A program made the position numbers and the translations under genes. Source: Chryseobacterium binzhouense (GTDB taxonomy: Bacteria; Bacteroidota; Bacteroidia; Flavobacteriales; Weeksellaceae). Taken from it: a DNA stretch of 64,000 nt. Shown here piece by piece: positions 50,793 through 59,517 of this stretch (its first letter is position 1; the number at the start of each line of letters is the position of its first letter). Location of the stretch: NCBI RefSeq assembly GCF_007474545.1, contig NZ_VKOG01000009.1:20433-84432 (forward strand). Direction: 5' to 3'. The notes beneath the pieces were generated by a model. The model searched no databases, was not told where the DNA came from, and worked only from the letters and a program-made list of their open reading frames with translations.

Positions 50793-51222
50793 CTTTCAGT
50801 GTTAATAAATACTTATAAAAACTAACATCCTCGGAATCTTTGATCTTTCTAAAATTAAATTTTGAATATAGATTTTGAGCTGATAGATTATCTTTATCGA
50901 CCGTTAGCATCACTTCAGAAATTTTATTATTTTTTGCCTCTATGATTAATTTCTCCATTATCAAATTGCCAATTCCCTTTCCTTGACAGCTTGGTAAAAT
51001 TGCAATCCCTAACCAAATTTTATCACCATCTTTGTCAAGGTGACCATAACCTATCGGAATTTGCTCGTTTAATACTAATACTGTTACTATGTGGTTGCCA
51101 ATAATATTTAGAGACCTTTTTTCAAAATATCTGAATTTTTTTCTTGCCTCCCCAATATTTAGAATAAATGATTCAAGCAACCTTAAATCATTAGTATTAT
51201 TTTCAATTTTAATTATTTCCAT
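50785..51222 (-). CDS. GNAT family N-acetyltransferase
   Basis: 145 residues. The acetyl-CoA motif ILPSCQGKGIGNLIMEKLI and LTVDKDNLSAQNLYSKFNF are clear. It sits directly downstream of a perosamine-synthase-like aminotransferase, overlapping it by 14 bases, so a role in N-acetylating the 4-amino sugar is plausible. Start set at 51222 (MEIIKIENNTN); a longer frame from 51252 lies within the aminotransferase gene. Confidence 0.85.
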   Translation of the reverse strand: MEIIKIENNTNDLRLLESFILNIGEARKKFRYFEKRSLNIIGNHIVTVLVLNEQIPIGYGHLDKDGDKIWLGIAILPSCQGKGIGNLIMEKLIIEAKNNKISEVMLTVDKDNLSAQNLYSKFNFRKIKDSEDVSFYKYLLTLKDE

Positions 51223-52315
51223 GCAATGTAAAAAACTCTTTGATAGTGTCACAAATAAAAACTATTTGCTCGTCTCTTAGATCTGGAAAGCTTGGGAGAT
51301 TGATGCCTCTCCATCCCAAATTCTCTGCGTTAGGATGTTTTTGGAATTTTTGAGAATACATCGGCATAGTATGTACAGGATAAAAAAGCGGTCTTGTTTC
51401 AATTCCCTTCTGCGCTAAATGCTCTCTAAGATTGTCCCTACTATTATCATCAGGCACTAAAATTGAACACATCCAGTAAGAGTGTAAGGTGTTTTTTGCT
51501 TCATCGTGAAATTGTACCTTAGTGTTTTTGAGTTGAGTTTTATAAACTTCCGCAATCTGTCTCTTACGTTTGATAAAATCGTCTATTTTTTCCATTTGTG
51601 CGTAGCCTATAGCTGCACAAATATTAGTCATTCGATAATTATATCCCACTACATCATGCCAATATTGTCTATGCTGTGCCAAACCTTGCCCTTTAAAATG
51701 CGCAGATCTTTTGTAAAGAGTTTCATCATTTGTAACAACCATGCCTCCTTCTCCCGTAGTAATAGTCTTATTACCAAAAAAACTAAATGTTGAAATATCT
51801 CCGAATGTTCCTACATGTTGCCCTTCAAATTTAGTTCCGATTGCTTCAGCGCAATCTTCAATAAGAAATATGTTTTTCTCATCGCACAATTCTTTGAGAG
51901 CCTTCATATCACATGAATGACCATAAAGATGAACCGCCATTACTGCTTTGGTTTTTGCGGTAATTTTTTTTCTAACATCTTCAATGTCCATTTGCCAGTA
52001 AGCCTCTTCCGAATCTACAAATACTGGTGTCGCTCCGGTATAATGAATAGCGTTGACAGATGCAATATATGTTAATGTGGGTACAATCACTTCGTCATCG
52101 GGACCAACGCCTAATGCTACTAAAGCTAAGTGAATTGCAACCGTACCGTTTGCTACAGTAGTGGCATATTTTACTCCGATAAAACTCTTGAAACTCTCTT
52201 CAAAAAGATTTATATATTTTCCTTTAGAAGATATCCAGGTGCTATCTAAGCAATCATTAACGTATTTTTTTTCGTTACCGTTTAAAGATGGCTGGTAAAT
52301 GGGTATTTCAATCAT
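51209..52315 (-). CDS. DegT-family sugar aminotransferase, perosamine-synthase-like
   Basis: 368 residues, PLP enzyme. IPIYQPSLNGNEKKYVNDCLDSTWISSKG, TTVANGTVAIHLAL, DEVIVPTLTYIASVNAI, FLIEDCAEAIG, FSFFGNKTITTGEGGM (PLP lysine) and WHDVVGYNYRMTNICAAIG (each shown in part) match GDP-perosamine synthase (RfbE/Per). It would put an amino group on C4 of a 4-keto-6-deoxy sugar. The GDP-mannose dehydratase that would feed it is not in this window; it may instead use dTDP-4-keto-6-deoxyglucose. Two bases from the methyltransferase gene. Confidence 0.88.
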   Translation of the reverse strand: MIEIPIYQPSLNGNEKKYVNDCLDSTWISSKGKYINLFEESFKSFIGVKYATTVANGTVAIHLALVALGVGPDDEVIVPTLTYIASVNAIHYTGATPVFVDSEEAYWQMDIEDVRKKITAKTKAVMAVHLYGHSCDMKALKELCDEKNIFLIEDCAEAIGTKFEGQHVGTFGDISTFSFFGNKTITTGEGGMVVTNDETLYKRSAHFKGQGLAQHRQYWHDVVGYNYRMTNICAAIGYAQMEKIDDFIKRKRQIAEVYKTQLKNTKVQFHDEAKNTLHSYWMCSILVPDDNSRDNLREHLAQKGIETRPLFYPVHTMPMYSQKFQKHPNAENLGWRGINLPSFPDLRDEQIVFICDTIKEFFTLHGNN

Positions 52316-52317
52316 GG

Positions 52318-53169
52318 TTATTTATTTATCAAAGATTTAATGTATTCAAAGTCTTTTCCGAGTAGGCTTTCTCTTTTTTTTATTGTAACATTTTCAGGTT
52401 TTGTTTTATCTTCAAATATTCTGGTAATCCAACTTGATGATTTTGATGAAGGTTTTACAGTGTCAAAAATTAGTGGGTTTTTTAATAAATTTTTCTTCGT
52501 TAAAACATGCAGGTTATATCCATTAGAAAACAGCTGCAAGTTATATATTTTAGCAATCTCTTGTAGAGAAGCCAAACTATAAAATGCAATATGCTGTCCG
52601 CCTTCAGGAGCGAAATACCACCAATCATCTGCTGAAATCATTTTCCTATCCTGTGGAATCAATTCTGTTGAAAAAATGATTGTCTCTGTATAGCTTAACA
52701 TCTTGGCAATTTCATCTAAGGGATTAACTAAATGTTCAAAAACTTCAAATGCCGTAAGAACTTCGAAACTATTTACGGTACCGTTAAGATCTTTAATGTC
52801 AAAAAATTCCGCAAAAAGATTTTCGCAATAAATGTCTTGTCTAAAGAAATCAAAACCCTTATCCCTCATCATTCTTACAAACATTCCGTATCCACCTCCG
52901 TAGTCTAAGAATTTTGCATTAGAATCAAATTGATCAGTTAGTAAGATTTTTTCTAAATTATTACTTAATTCAATGTTACGATATATTAATCCTATGTCTA
53001 ATTTTCCTATTGCACTGCCATATGCCACATCTAACCAGAAAGGGTCTTCAGTTTGAATAAAATCACAGCTTTCACACTGATAGTAAGATACATTATATTT
53101 AGAAAGTAATATGGCTTCAAAAATCTTTTCAGAGTTATTTGAACAGACTTTACATTTAACTGTTTTCAT
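52318..53169 (-). CDS. SAM-dependent methyltransferase with N-terminal zinc site
   Basis: 283 residues. KCKVCSNNSEKIF and YYQCESCDFIQTE form a CxxC...CxxC zinc site at the N-terminus; the Rossmann core is KFLDYGGGYGMFVRMMRDKG, with LTAFEVFEHLVNPLDEI. This is the methyltransferase type found in O-antigen loci (C-methyl or terminal O-methyl). Placed six bases after wzt, so it could make the chain-end methyl mark that a Wzt C-terminal domain recognises; that link is inference. Confidence 0.85.
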   Translation of the reverse strand: MKTVKCKVCSNNSEKIFEAILLSKYNVSYYQCESCDFIQTEDPFWLDVAYGSAIGKLDIGLIYRNIELSNNLEKILLTDQFDSNAKFLDYGGGYGMFVRMMRDKGFDFFRQDIYCENLFAEFFDIKDLNGTVNSFEVLTAFEVFEHLVNPLDEIAKMLSYTETIIFSTELIPQDRKMISADDWWYFAPEGGQHIAFYSLASLQEIAKIYNLQLFSNGYNLHVLTKKNLLKNPLIFDTVKPSSKSSSWITRIFEDKTKPENVTIKKRESLLGKDFEYIKSLINK

Positions 53170-53175
53170 ATTTTT

Positions 53176-54423
53176 TTATTTCCATTCACAATTAGCAAAT
53201 ACACATCCATAGTCAGCACCATTATAAATATGAAAGTCTGTTCCAGTTTCTTCTATAGTAAAAGAAACGACATCTTCTATGTATGATAATAATTTTTTGT
53301 TGGGTACGTGAAGTGCTACGACAATACGGTAAGTATTTGGTACTAAAAAATTTTTAGGAATAATACATTCAACACGGTATAAGCAATCATCTTTTTTTGT
53401 AAAGAGCGAAACTTTCTTTTGTGTTGTAAAAACAACTCTCTCCTTTTGATCTGTAACTCTTATTCCTATTTCTGCATCGTTTACAAACTGATCTTCGATA
53501 GAAAACACTATAGGAACAGTAATGTCTTCATTAAAATAAAGGTTGCTGGCAAGTTTATTTTCTTGGTTTAGAACTTTAATTTCTTTTATATCATTCTCTT
53601 CAGTAGATTCAGAAATGTAGATGTTGCTTGATGAATTTCCAGAAGATACATAAGAATCCATCGCACCTTTTATCATTCCATTATAGATAAGCTTACCCTG
53701 TTCCAGTACCATTCCCTTATTACAAAGTGTATTTACGGCTGCCAGATTATGGCTCACAAACAAAATCGTCCTTCCTTCACCCTTCGTTACATCGCCCATT
53801 TTCCCCAGACATTTCTTTTGAAATTCAGCATCGCCTACTGCCAATACCTCGTCAACTATTAGAATCTCAGATTCAAGATGAGCAGCTACAGCAAAAGCAA
53901 GACGTACATACATTCCGGAAGAATATCTTTTCACGGGGGTGTCAATATATCTCTCAACGCCTGAGAAATCCACAATTTCGTCAAATTTACGTGTGATTTC
54001 TTTTCTCGTCATTCCAAGAATAGCACCATTAAGATAAATGTTTTCCCGACCTGTCATTTCCGGATGAAAACCTGTTCCTACCTCCAGAAGAGAAGCAATT
54101 CTCCCATTTGTGTAGATTTTACCTGTGGTGGGTTTGGTAACTTTGCTTAAAAGTTTAAGAAGGGTAGATTTTCCTGCGCCGTTTCTTCCGATGATTCCAA
54201 CAGCATCACCTTGTTCGATTTCAAAATTAATATCTTTTAATGACCATACGTATTCAGAATTACTTTTTCTAGTTCTGTCATTAGCATCACCAATTTGTAA
54301 ATAAGGATCTTCTTTGCCACGTATTTTGTGCCAGAATCTGTTGAGATCATGGGAAAGTGTTCCTGTACCTACCTGACCAAGTCTGTACTGTTTTGATATG
54401 TTTTCTGCTTTTATTGCAAGCAT
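53176..54423 (-). CDS. wzt: Polysaccharide ABC exporter ATPase Wzt with carbohydrate-binding domain
   Basis: 415 residues. ATPase domain (about 1-250): VGIIGRNGAGKSTLLKLL (Walker A), YSSGMYVRLAFAVAAHL (signature), ILIVDEVLAVGD (Walker B), ILFVSHN (H-loop). The C-terminal 150 residues form a beta-sandwich of the Wzt type that binds the chain end in E. coli O8/O9a. With Wzm it moves the finished lipid-linked glycan across the inner membrane. 88 bases downstream of wzm. Confidence 0.94.
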   Translation of the reverse strand: MLAIKAENISKQYRLGQVGTGTLSHDLNRFWHKIRGKEDPYLQIGDANDRTRKSNSEYVWSLKDINFEIEQGDAVGIIGRNGAGKSTLLKLLSKVTKPTTGKIYTNGRIASLLEVGTGFHPEMTGRENIYLNGAILGMTRKEITRKFDEIVDFSGVERYIDTPVKRYSSGMYVRLAFAVAAHLESEILIVDEVLAVGDAEFQKKCLGKMGDVTKGEGRTILFVSHNLAAVNTLCNKGMVLEQGKLIYNGMIKGAMDSYVSSGNSSSNIYISESTEENDIKEIKVLNQENKLASNLYFNEDITVPIVFSIEDQFVNDAEIGIRVTDQKERVVFTTQKKVSLFTKKDDCLYRVECIIPKNFLVPNTYRIVVALHVPNKKLLSYIEDVVSFTIEETGTDFHIYNGADYGCVFANCEWK

Positions 54424-54511
54424 TTTTTTTTATTTTAAATTTTAAAATTAAGGGTTCAGATTTGTAATTGCTAAGTTTAGCAGATATTATAATTTGCTAA
54501 TAATAATCATA

Positions 54512-55360
54512 TCAAACCGTGTCCATAAAAGTTTTTTCTACCCTATTAAAAATAACTGTCCCTATTGCTAAAAGGATAAAAATAATGATAGTGCTTATGC
54601 TGAGCATTGCCATCGAAAAGTCTCCTTTTCCGAGCCAGCCGTATTTAAAACATTCAAAAATTCCAGTTAAAGGATTGTAAACAGCAAGCTTTTTCCAGAT
54701 TCCTGTTAACGCTGAAGCAGGATATATCACCGGTGTTGCGTACATATATAAGCTAACTCCGAATCCTAAAAGCATATTGAGATCTTTGTATTTTGTCGTT
54801 AATGCAGAAAAAATCATTCCTACACCTAAAGCAAAAGCAGCCATAAGAAGAATTAAGAAAGGTGTAGCCAGAACCCAAATGTTTGGTTGCACTTCTTCTT
54901 TAATCAAAAAGTAAATCCAAAATGACAGAAACAATAAAAACTGCACACCAAATTTCATTAAGTTTGAAATAACGATCGAAATAGGAGTAACCAGTCTTGG
55001 GAAATAGACTTTTCCAAAAATTGCTGCATTGCCTGCAAAAGTGTAAGAAGTACCGGTAAGACTGCCTGAAAAGTAATTCCAAAGCATGACACCTGCTAGA
55101 TAAAATAAAATTTTAGGAGCACCGTCTGTCGGTAGGTTCGCAATGTTGCCAAAAATAATAAGATAGGCTAATGTTGTGAAAATTGGATTAATAAAAAACC
55201 AAATTGGACCTAAAATAGTCTGTTTAAAACCTGAAACAAAATCTCTTTTTACAAACATGTATATAAGATCTTTGTATCTCCAGACTTCTTTAAGCTTAAG
55301 GTCAAACAATGAGTGGCTGTCTTCAATCGTTTCAGTCCACTTTTGTTGTGGTTTATTCAT
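54512..55360 (-). CDS. wzm: Polysaccharide ABC exporter permease Wzm
   Basis: 282 residues with six membrane helices, ABC-2 type. WRYKDLIYMFVKRDFVSGFKQTILGPIWFFINP (in part) and LGVGMIFSALTTKYKDLNMLLGFG, NPLTGIFECFKYGWLG are marks of Wzm. The N-terminal cytoplasmic helix (SLFDLKLKEVWRYKDL) is also typical. Has its own promoter, 115 bases after the rfbA stop. Confidence 0.94.
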   Translation of the reverse strand: MNKPQQKWTETIEDSHSLFDLKLKEVWRYKDLIYMFVKRDFVSGFKQTILGPIWFFINPIFTTLAYLIIFGNIANLPTDGAPKILFYLAGVMLWNYFSGSLTGTSYTFAGNAAIFGKVYFPRLVTPISIVISNLMKFGVQFLLFLSFWIYFLIKEEVQPNIWVLATPFLILLMAAFALGVGMIFSALTTKYKDLNMLLGFGVSLYMYATPVIYPASALTGIWKKLAVYNPLTGIFECFKYGWLGKGDFSMAMLSISTIIIFILLAIGTVIFNRVEKTFMDTV

Positions 55361-55377
55361 TTGAGGGAATTTTTTTA

Positions 55378-55412
55378 CAAATTTAGTGTTTTTGTTTTTT
55401 TTTGATCAAATA
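55378..55412 (-). promoter_or_regulatory. Promoter of wzm
   Basis: TAAATTTG at 55385-55378 (minus strand) with TTTG at 55412-55409, spacing 23. It could let the exporter and downstream genes be transcribed apart from ugd-rfbBA. Confidence 0.55.
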
Positions 55413-55475
55413 CAAAGCTATGGAAATTAATTGTTTAAATTGACATAACTCTGTATTTCATTATTTGCAGGTGGG

Positions 55476-56336
55476 TTACAATGTTAATTTCTTCAGGTAC
55501 TCACCATATCCGCTTTTGCCATATTTTGAAGCTGTTTCCAAAAGCTTTTCTTCATTAATAAAACCGTTTCTGAAAGCAATTTCTTCAATACATCCGATTT
55601 TAAATCCCTGCCGCTTTTCAATAACACTTACAAATTCTGAAGCGTCATTTAAGGAGTCGAAGGTTCCTGTATCCAGCCATGCAGTACCTCGGTCTAATAC
55701 TCCTACTTCTAGTTTTCCCTTGTTGAGATACACATTATTTACATCGGTGATCTCCAGTTCTCCTCGTGAAGAAGGTTTAATGTTTTTTGCAATTTCAACC
55801 ACTTCATTGTCATAAAAATACAATCCGGGAACAGCGTAATTTGATTTTGGCTCTAATGGTTTCTCTTCAATAGAAACTGCTTTAAAGTTATCGTCAAATT
55901 CCACAACGCCATATCTTTCCGGGTCTGAAACATGATAGGCAAAAACAACGCCTCCGTCAGGATTGGTTTTATTTTTAAGTAAAGTTCCCATTTCGGAACC
56001 ATAAAAAATATTGTCTCCTAAAACCAATGCAGCAGAATCATTCCCGATAAACTGATCTCCTAGAATGAAAGCCTGCGCTAATCCGTCCGGACTTGGCTGT
56101 ACTACATATTCTATATTACATCCAATTTGCGAACCGTCTCCTAATAGCTTGATAAAACCAGCCTGATCATGCGGAGTTGTGATGATTAAAATATCTTTAA
56201 TTCCTGCTAAAAGCAATGTGGAAAGCGGATAATAGATCATCGGTTTATCATAGACCGGCATCAGCTGCTTGCTTACGGCAATGGTAAGAGGGTAAAGTCT
56301 GGTTCCGGAACCTCCGGCGAGTATTATTCCTTTCAT
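55476..56336 (-). CDS. rfbA: Glucose-1-phosphate thymidylyltransferase
   Basis: 286 residues, the usual length. [43 protein letters not shown] and [13 protein letters not shown]. It makes dTDP-glucose from glucose-1-phosphate and dTTP. Eleven bases downstream of rfbB. In this locus its product feeds the dTDP-4-keto-6-deoxyglucose branch and probably dTDP-Fuc4NAc. Confidence 0.97.
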   Translation of the reverse strand: MKGIILAGGSGTRLYPLTIAVSKQLMPVYDKPMIYYPLSTLLLAGIKDILIITTPHDQAGFIKLLGDGSQIGCNIEYVVQPSPDGLAQAFILGDQFIGNDSAALVLGDNIFYGSEMGTLLKNKTNPDGGVVFAYHVSDPERYGVVEFDDNFKAVSIEEKPLEPKSNYAVPGLYFYDNEVVEIAKNIKPSSRGELEITDVNNVYLNKGKLEVGVLDRGTAWLDTGTFDSLNDASEFVSVIEKRQGFKIGCIEEIAFRNGFINEEKLLETASKYGKSGYGEYLKKLTL

Positions 56337-56347
56337 TTTAATATGAA

Positions 56348-57427
56348 TTAGCTGTATTGCTTTTCGTAATATTTCTTATAATCTCCGCTAGTTACATTTC
56401 CCAGCCATTCTTTATTTTCAAGAAACCAGTCTATTGTTTGGGATAAGCCTTCTTCAAAAGTTACAGATGGCTTCCAGCCTAAATCTTTATTTAGTTTTGT
56501 GGCATCAATGGCGTAACGTTTGTCGTGTCCTGGTCTGTCTTTTACGAAAGTAATGAGTTTTTCGCTGTGACCTTCTGGTTTTCCGAGTTTAGCATCCATT
56601 TGTCTGATGAGTTCTTTGATAAGATCAATGTTTTGCCACTCATTCCATCCACCGATGTTATAGGTCTCGCCTGTTTTAGCTTCATGGAAAATCCTGAAAA
56701 TAGCTTTTGCATGATCTACTACAAATAGCCAGTCCCGGGTATATTTTCCGTCTCCGTAAATAGGCAGAGGTTTTTCGTTAATGATATTATGAATACAAAG
56801 AGGAATCAGCTTTTCAGGAAAATGATTCGGACCATAGTTGTTGGAGCAGTTTGAGACAATAAACGGCATTCCGTACGTATTTCCATACGCTCTTACCAAA
56901 TGATCAGAAGCTGCTTTGCTTGCTGAATAAGGTGATTTAGGATCATAAGGGGTTTCCTCGGTAAAAAATCCAGTTTCTCCTAATGCGCCGTAAACTTCAT
57001 CTGTGGAAACGTGATAAAAAAGATTAGTTCTAGGTTCGTCAGGGAAATTTCCGTGTTGGTGATCGGGATTTAATGTCCAGAATTCTTTTGCTAAATTTAA
57101 AAGATTAGCAGTTCCGTTTACATTGGTATTAATAAATGCATTCGGATCTGTGATGCTTCGGTCTACATGGCTTTCAGCTGCTAAATGAATAACGGCATCC
57201 GGTTGATATTTTTCGAAAACTCTCCTTAATTCTTCAGGTTGGGTGATGTCTGCTTTTTCAAAAACGTAGTTAGACTCGTTTTCAATATCTTTTAAATTTT
57301 CAAGATTTCCGGCATACGTTAATGCGTCAAGATTGATAATTTTAGTTTCGGGTAAATTTTTAACAAATTCTCTTACCACGTGTGAGCCTATAAATCCGGC
57401 TCCTCCGGTTATGATGATGTTTTTCAT
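56348..57427 (-). CDS. rfbB: dTDP-glucose 4,6-dehydratase
   Basis: 359 residues. NAD-binding [30 protein letters not shown] and the catalytic pair in [11 protein letters not shown]. Makes dTDP-4-keto-6-deoxyglucose. Two bases after ugd. The absence of rfbC and rfbD and the presence of WecE- and WecD-like genes points away from rhamnose. Confidence 0.97.
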   Translation of the reverse strand: MKNIIITGGAGFIGSHVVREFVKNLPETKIINLDALTYAGNLENLKDIENESNYVFEKADITQPEELRRVFEKYQPDAVIHLAAESHVDRSITDPNAFINTNVNGTANLLNLAKEFWTLNPDHQHGNFPDEPRTNLFYHVSTDEVYGALGETGFFTEETPYDPKSPYSASKAASDHLVRAYGNTYGMPFIVSNCSNNYGPNHFPEKLIPLCIHNIINEKPLPIYGDGKYTRDWLFVVDHAKAIFRIFHEAKTGETYNIGGWNEWQNIDLIKELIRQMDAKLGKPEGHSEKLITFVKDRPGHDKRYAIDATKLNKDLGWKPSVTFEEGLSQTIDWFLENKEWLGNVTSGDYKKYYEKQYS

Positions 57428-57429
57428 GA

Positions 57430-58743
57430 TTAATTTAAAATTGTTTTTCGCCCTATACTTTTATAATAAAAACCATTCTGTTCTGCTACTTCCAGCGGAA
57501 ACATATTTCTTCCGTCAAAAATCACCTTGTTTTTCATTTTTTTTGCCATCAGTCCAAAATTTGGATTTTTAAATTCCGGCCATTCTGTAGCGATAAATAA
57601 AGCGTCTGCATCTTCTAATGCATCATACATTGTGTTGGCATACTGTATTTTGTCTCCCAAGAGTTTTTTTACATTCTCTTCTGCAATGAGATCATAGGCG
57701 GTGATTTTTGCCCCTTTTGCTTTAAGCAGAGCAATATTATCCAAAGATGAAGCTTCTCTTATGTCATCTGTATTGGCTTTAAAAGCTAATCCCCATACTG
57801 CGATTTTCTTTCCCGCAAGATTTCCTCCGAAATATTTTTCAATTTCAGAAACAAGAATAACTTTTTGAGCAATATTTACATTTTCCGTTGCCTGAAGGAT
57901 CTGAAAATCAAAATTATCATCTTTTCCTGATTTTATCAGTGCTTTTACGTCTTTAGGAAAACAGCTTCCGCCATACCCGATACCCGGGAAAAGAAAACGG
58001 TGTCCTATTCTGTCATCACTTCCCATGCCGAGTCTTACCTTGTCTACATCTGCGCCCACTTTCTCACAATAATTGGCAATTTCATTCATAAACGTAATTT
58101 TTACGGCTAAAAATGAATTTGAGGCATATTTCGTAAGCTCTGAGGATTTTTCGTCCATAAAAATAATAGGAACTCCGGTATTGGTAAACGGCTGATAAAT
58201 CTTGGCCATGATATCTTTTGCCGTTTCAGAACTAGATCCTACTACTACTCTCGCAGGGTTCATAGAATCTTCTACAGCAAAACCTTCTCGTAGAAATTCA
58301 GGATTAGAAACTACATCAAACGGAATTTTTGTTTTGGATGCGATAACATTTCTTACCTTATCTGCTGTACCTACAGGAACCGTACTTTTATTTACGATCA
58401 CTTTATATTCTGTCATCATTTCACCAATATCATTGGCGACTTTTAAAACGTAAGAGAGGTCTGCAGAGCCATCTTCTCCGGGTGGAGTAGGCAGGGCAAG
58501 ATAAATAACTTCGCTTTTATCCAAAGCTTCTTTTAAATCAGTAGTGAAAAATAATCTTTCAGACTGTATGTTTCTCAGAAACATTTCTTCCAGATTCGGC
58601 TCATAGATGGGAACTACGCCGTTTTTCATGCCTTCTACTTTTTTTTCATCTATATCAACACAGTATACAGAATTTCCAAGTTCTGCAAGGGTGGTTCCAG
58701 TAACCAAGCCTACATAGCCTGTTCCTACTATTGTTATATTCAA
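57430..58743 (-). CDS. ugd: UDP-glucose 6-dehydrogenase
   Basis: 437 residues. NAD site GTGYVGLVTGTTLAELG, VNKSTVPVGTAD, NPEFLREGFAV and the catalytic cysteine in GYGGSCFPKDVKAL. Makes UDP-glucuronate, a donor of acidic sugars or a precursor of other sugars. First gene of the long leftward train. No enzyme acting on UDP-glucuronate was recognised here, so it may serve as donor directly or be used by genes elsewhere. Confidence 0.97.
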   Translation of the reverse strand: MNITIVGTGYVGLVTGTTLAELGNSVYCVDIDEKKVEGMKNGVVPIYEPNLEEMFLRNIQSERLFFTTDLKEALDKSEVIYLALPTPPGEDGSADLSYVLKVANDIGEMMTEYKVIVNKSTVPVGTADKVRNVIASKTKIPFDVVSNPEFLREGFAVEDSMNPARVVVGSSSETAKDIMAKIYQPFTNTGVPIIFMDEKSSELTKYASNSFLAVKITFMNEIANYCEKVGADVDKVRLGMGSDDRIGHRFLFPGIGYGGSCFPKDVKALIKSGKDDNFDFQILQATENVNIAQKVILVSEIEKYFGGNLAGKKIAVWGLAFKANTDDIREASSLDNIALLKAKGAKITAYDLIAEENVKKLLGDKIQYANTMYDALEDADALFIATEWPEFKNPNFGLMAKKMKNKVIFDGRNMFPLEVAEQNGFYYKSIGRKTILN

Positions 58744-58770
58744 AATATATGTTTTTAAAAAATCTGCAAC

Positions 58771-58778
58771 AAAAATAC
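58771..58778 (-). promoter_or_regulatory. -7 box of the ugd-rfbBA transcript
   Basis: TATTTTTG on the minus strand, 27 bases before the start codon at 58743. No good -33 element was found. Confidence 0.5.
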
Positions 58779-58849
58779 TAAAATACTTTCAATATAATTT
58801 AAATGCCCCGTTAACATACAGAAAATCATTGATGAAAGATCTTTAAGTG

Positions 58850-58877
58850 TAAGATGACAGCTGTCTTATATAAGATG
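58850..58877. promoter_or_regulatory. Palindrome flanked by direct repeats between ugd and rimP
   Basis: GACAGCTGTC (58856-58865) is a perfect 10-bp palindrome, and TAAGATG occurs at 58850-58856 and again at 58871-58877, 21 bp apart (about two helical turns). It lies upstream of both divergent promoters. An operator is possible; no regulator can be named. Confidence 0.35.
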
Positions 58878-58921
58878 CTAATTTTGAAATAGACAACATA
58901 TTATATTGATTATGAATAAGG

Positions 58922-58953
58922 TTTGTGTTTTTTAGAAAAAAGTCTTATCTTTG
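58922..58953 (+). promoter_or_regulatory. Promoter of rimP-nusA-infB
   Basis: -7 box TATCTTTG (58946-58953) and TTTG (58922-58925), spacing 20; a near-ideal Bacteroidota promoter. Transcription would start close to 58960, about 70 bases before rimP. Confidence 0.8.
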
Positions 58954-58972
58954 CAGGAGATTTACGGAAAAA

Positions 58973-59014
58973 ATGGAAAGGCTTCTAAGAGAAAGCCTTT
59001 TTTCGTACTGGTAA
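58973..59014 (+). CDS. Candidate leader peptide of the rimP operon
   Basis: A 13-codon frame (MERLLRESLFSYW) in the leader, from an ATG at 58973 to a TAA at 59012. Its codons run exactly across the hairpin at 58977-59000. A ribosome on it would block the hairpin. It may be chance, but the position suggests control by attenuation. Confidence 0.35.
   Translation: MERLLRESLFSYW
58977..59003 (+). terminator. Terminator-like hairpin in the rimP leader
   Basis: AAAGGCTT (58977-58984) pairs with AAGCCTTT (58993-59000), 8-base loop, then T-run to 59003. It lies between the promoter and rimP, so it could act as an attenuator rather than as an end point. Confidence 0.6.
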
Positions 59015-59031
59015 ATCAGGTATTATAGAAT

Positions 59032-59499
59032 ATGGAGTTTAGAAAAAATATTGAAACATTATTGAATGAATTTCTGGAAACAAGAAATGATTTGTTTCTT
59101 ATTGATTTGAAATTTTCTGCTGCGGATGATATTACAGTAATCTTAGACGGAGACAACGGAGTGTCGGTTCAGGACTGTCTTGATGCAAGCCGGGCAATAG
59201 AATTTAATATGGATCGTGAGGAGCATGATTTCAGTCTTCAGGTAATGTCAGCAGGACTCAGTGAGCCGCTTTCCATCCCGAGACAATATCAGAAAAACAT
59301 CGGACGTGAAATTGAAGTTCTTTTGAACGATTCATCTAAAACTGAAGGCGAACTTATCGCTGCCGATGAAGAAAAAATCACTCTGATACTTCGGTACAGA
59401 AAACCGAAAGATATCGGTAAAGGTAAAGTTGATGTGGAAGAGGAGAAAGAGATTCCTTACGCAGAGATAAAAAAAGCGTTGGTAGTAATTAAATTTTAA
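59032..59499 (+). CDS. rimP: Ribosome maturation factor RimP
   Basis: 155 residues, the usual length. RimP aids assembly of the 30S ribosomal subunit. VSVQDCLDASRAIE and HDFSLQVMSAGLSEPL (the family motif V-SPG-changed here to MSAGLSEPL) are visible, followed by the C-terminal SH3-like domain. The standard neighbour of nusA and infB. Confidence 0.93.
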   Translation: MEFRKNIETLLNEFLETRNDLFLIDLKFSAADDITVILDGDNGVSVQDCLDASRAIEFNMDREEHDFSLQVMSAGLSEPLSIPRQYQKNIGREIEVLLNDSSKTEGELIAADEEKITLILRYRKPKDIGKGKVDVEEEKEIPYAEIKKALVVIKF

Positions 59500-59517
59500 T
59501 AAAAAGAAAAAAGATAA

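Noticed and set aside
51223-51252. Upstream start of the GNAT gene at 51252
   Set aside because: The extra ten codons lie within the aminotransferase gene and do not belong to the GNAT fold; 51222 is preferred.
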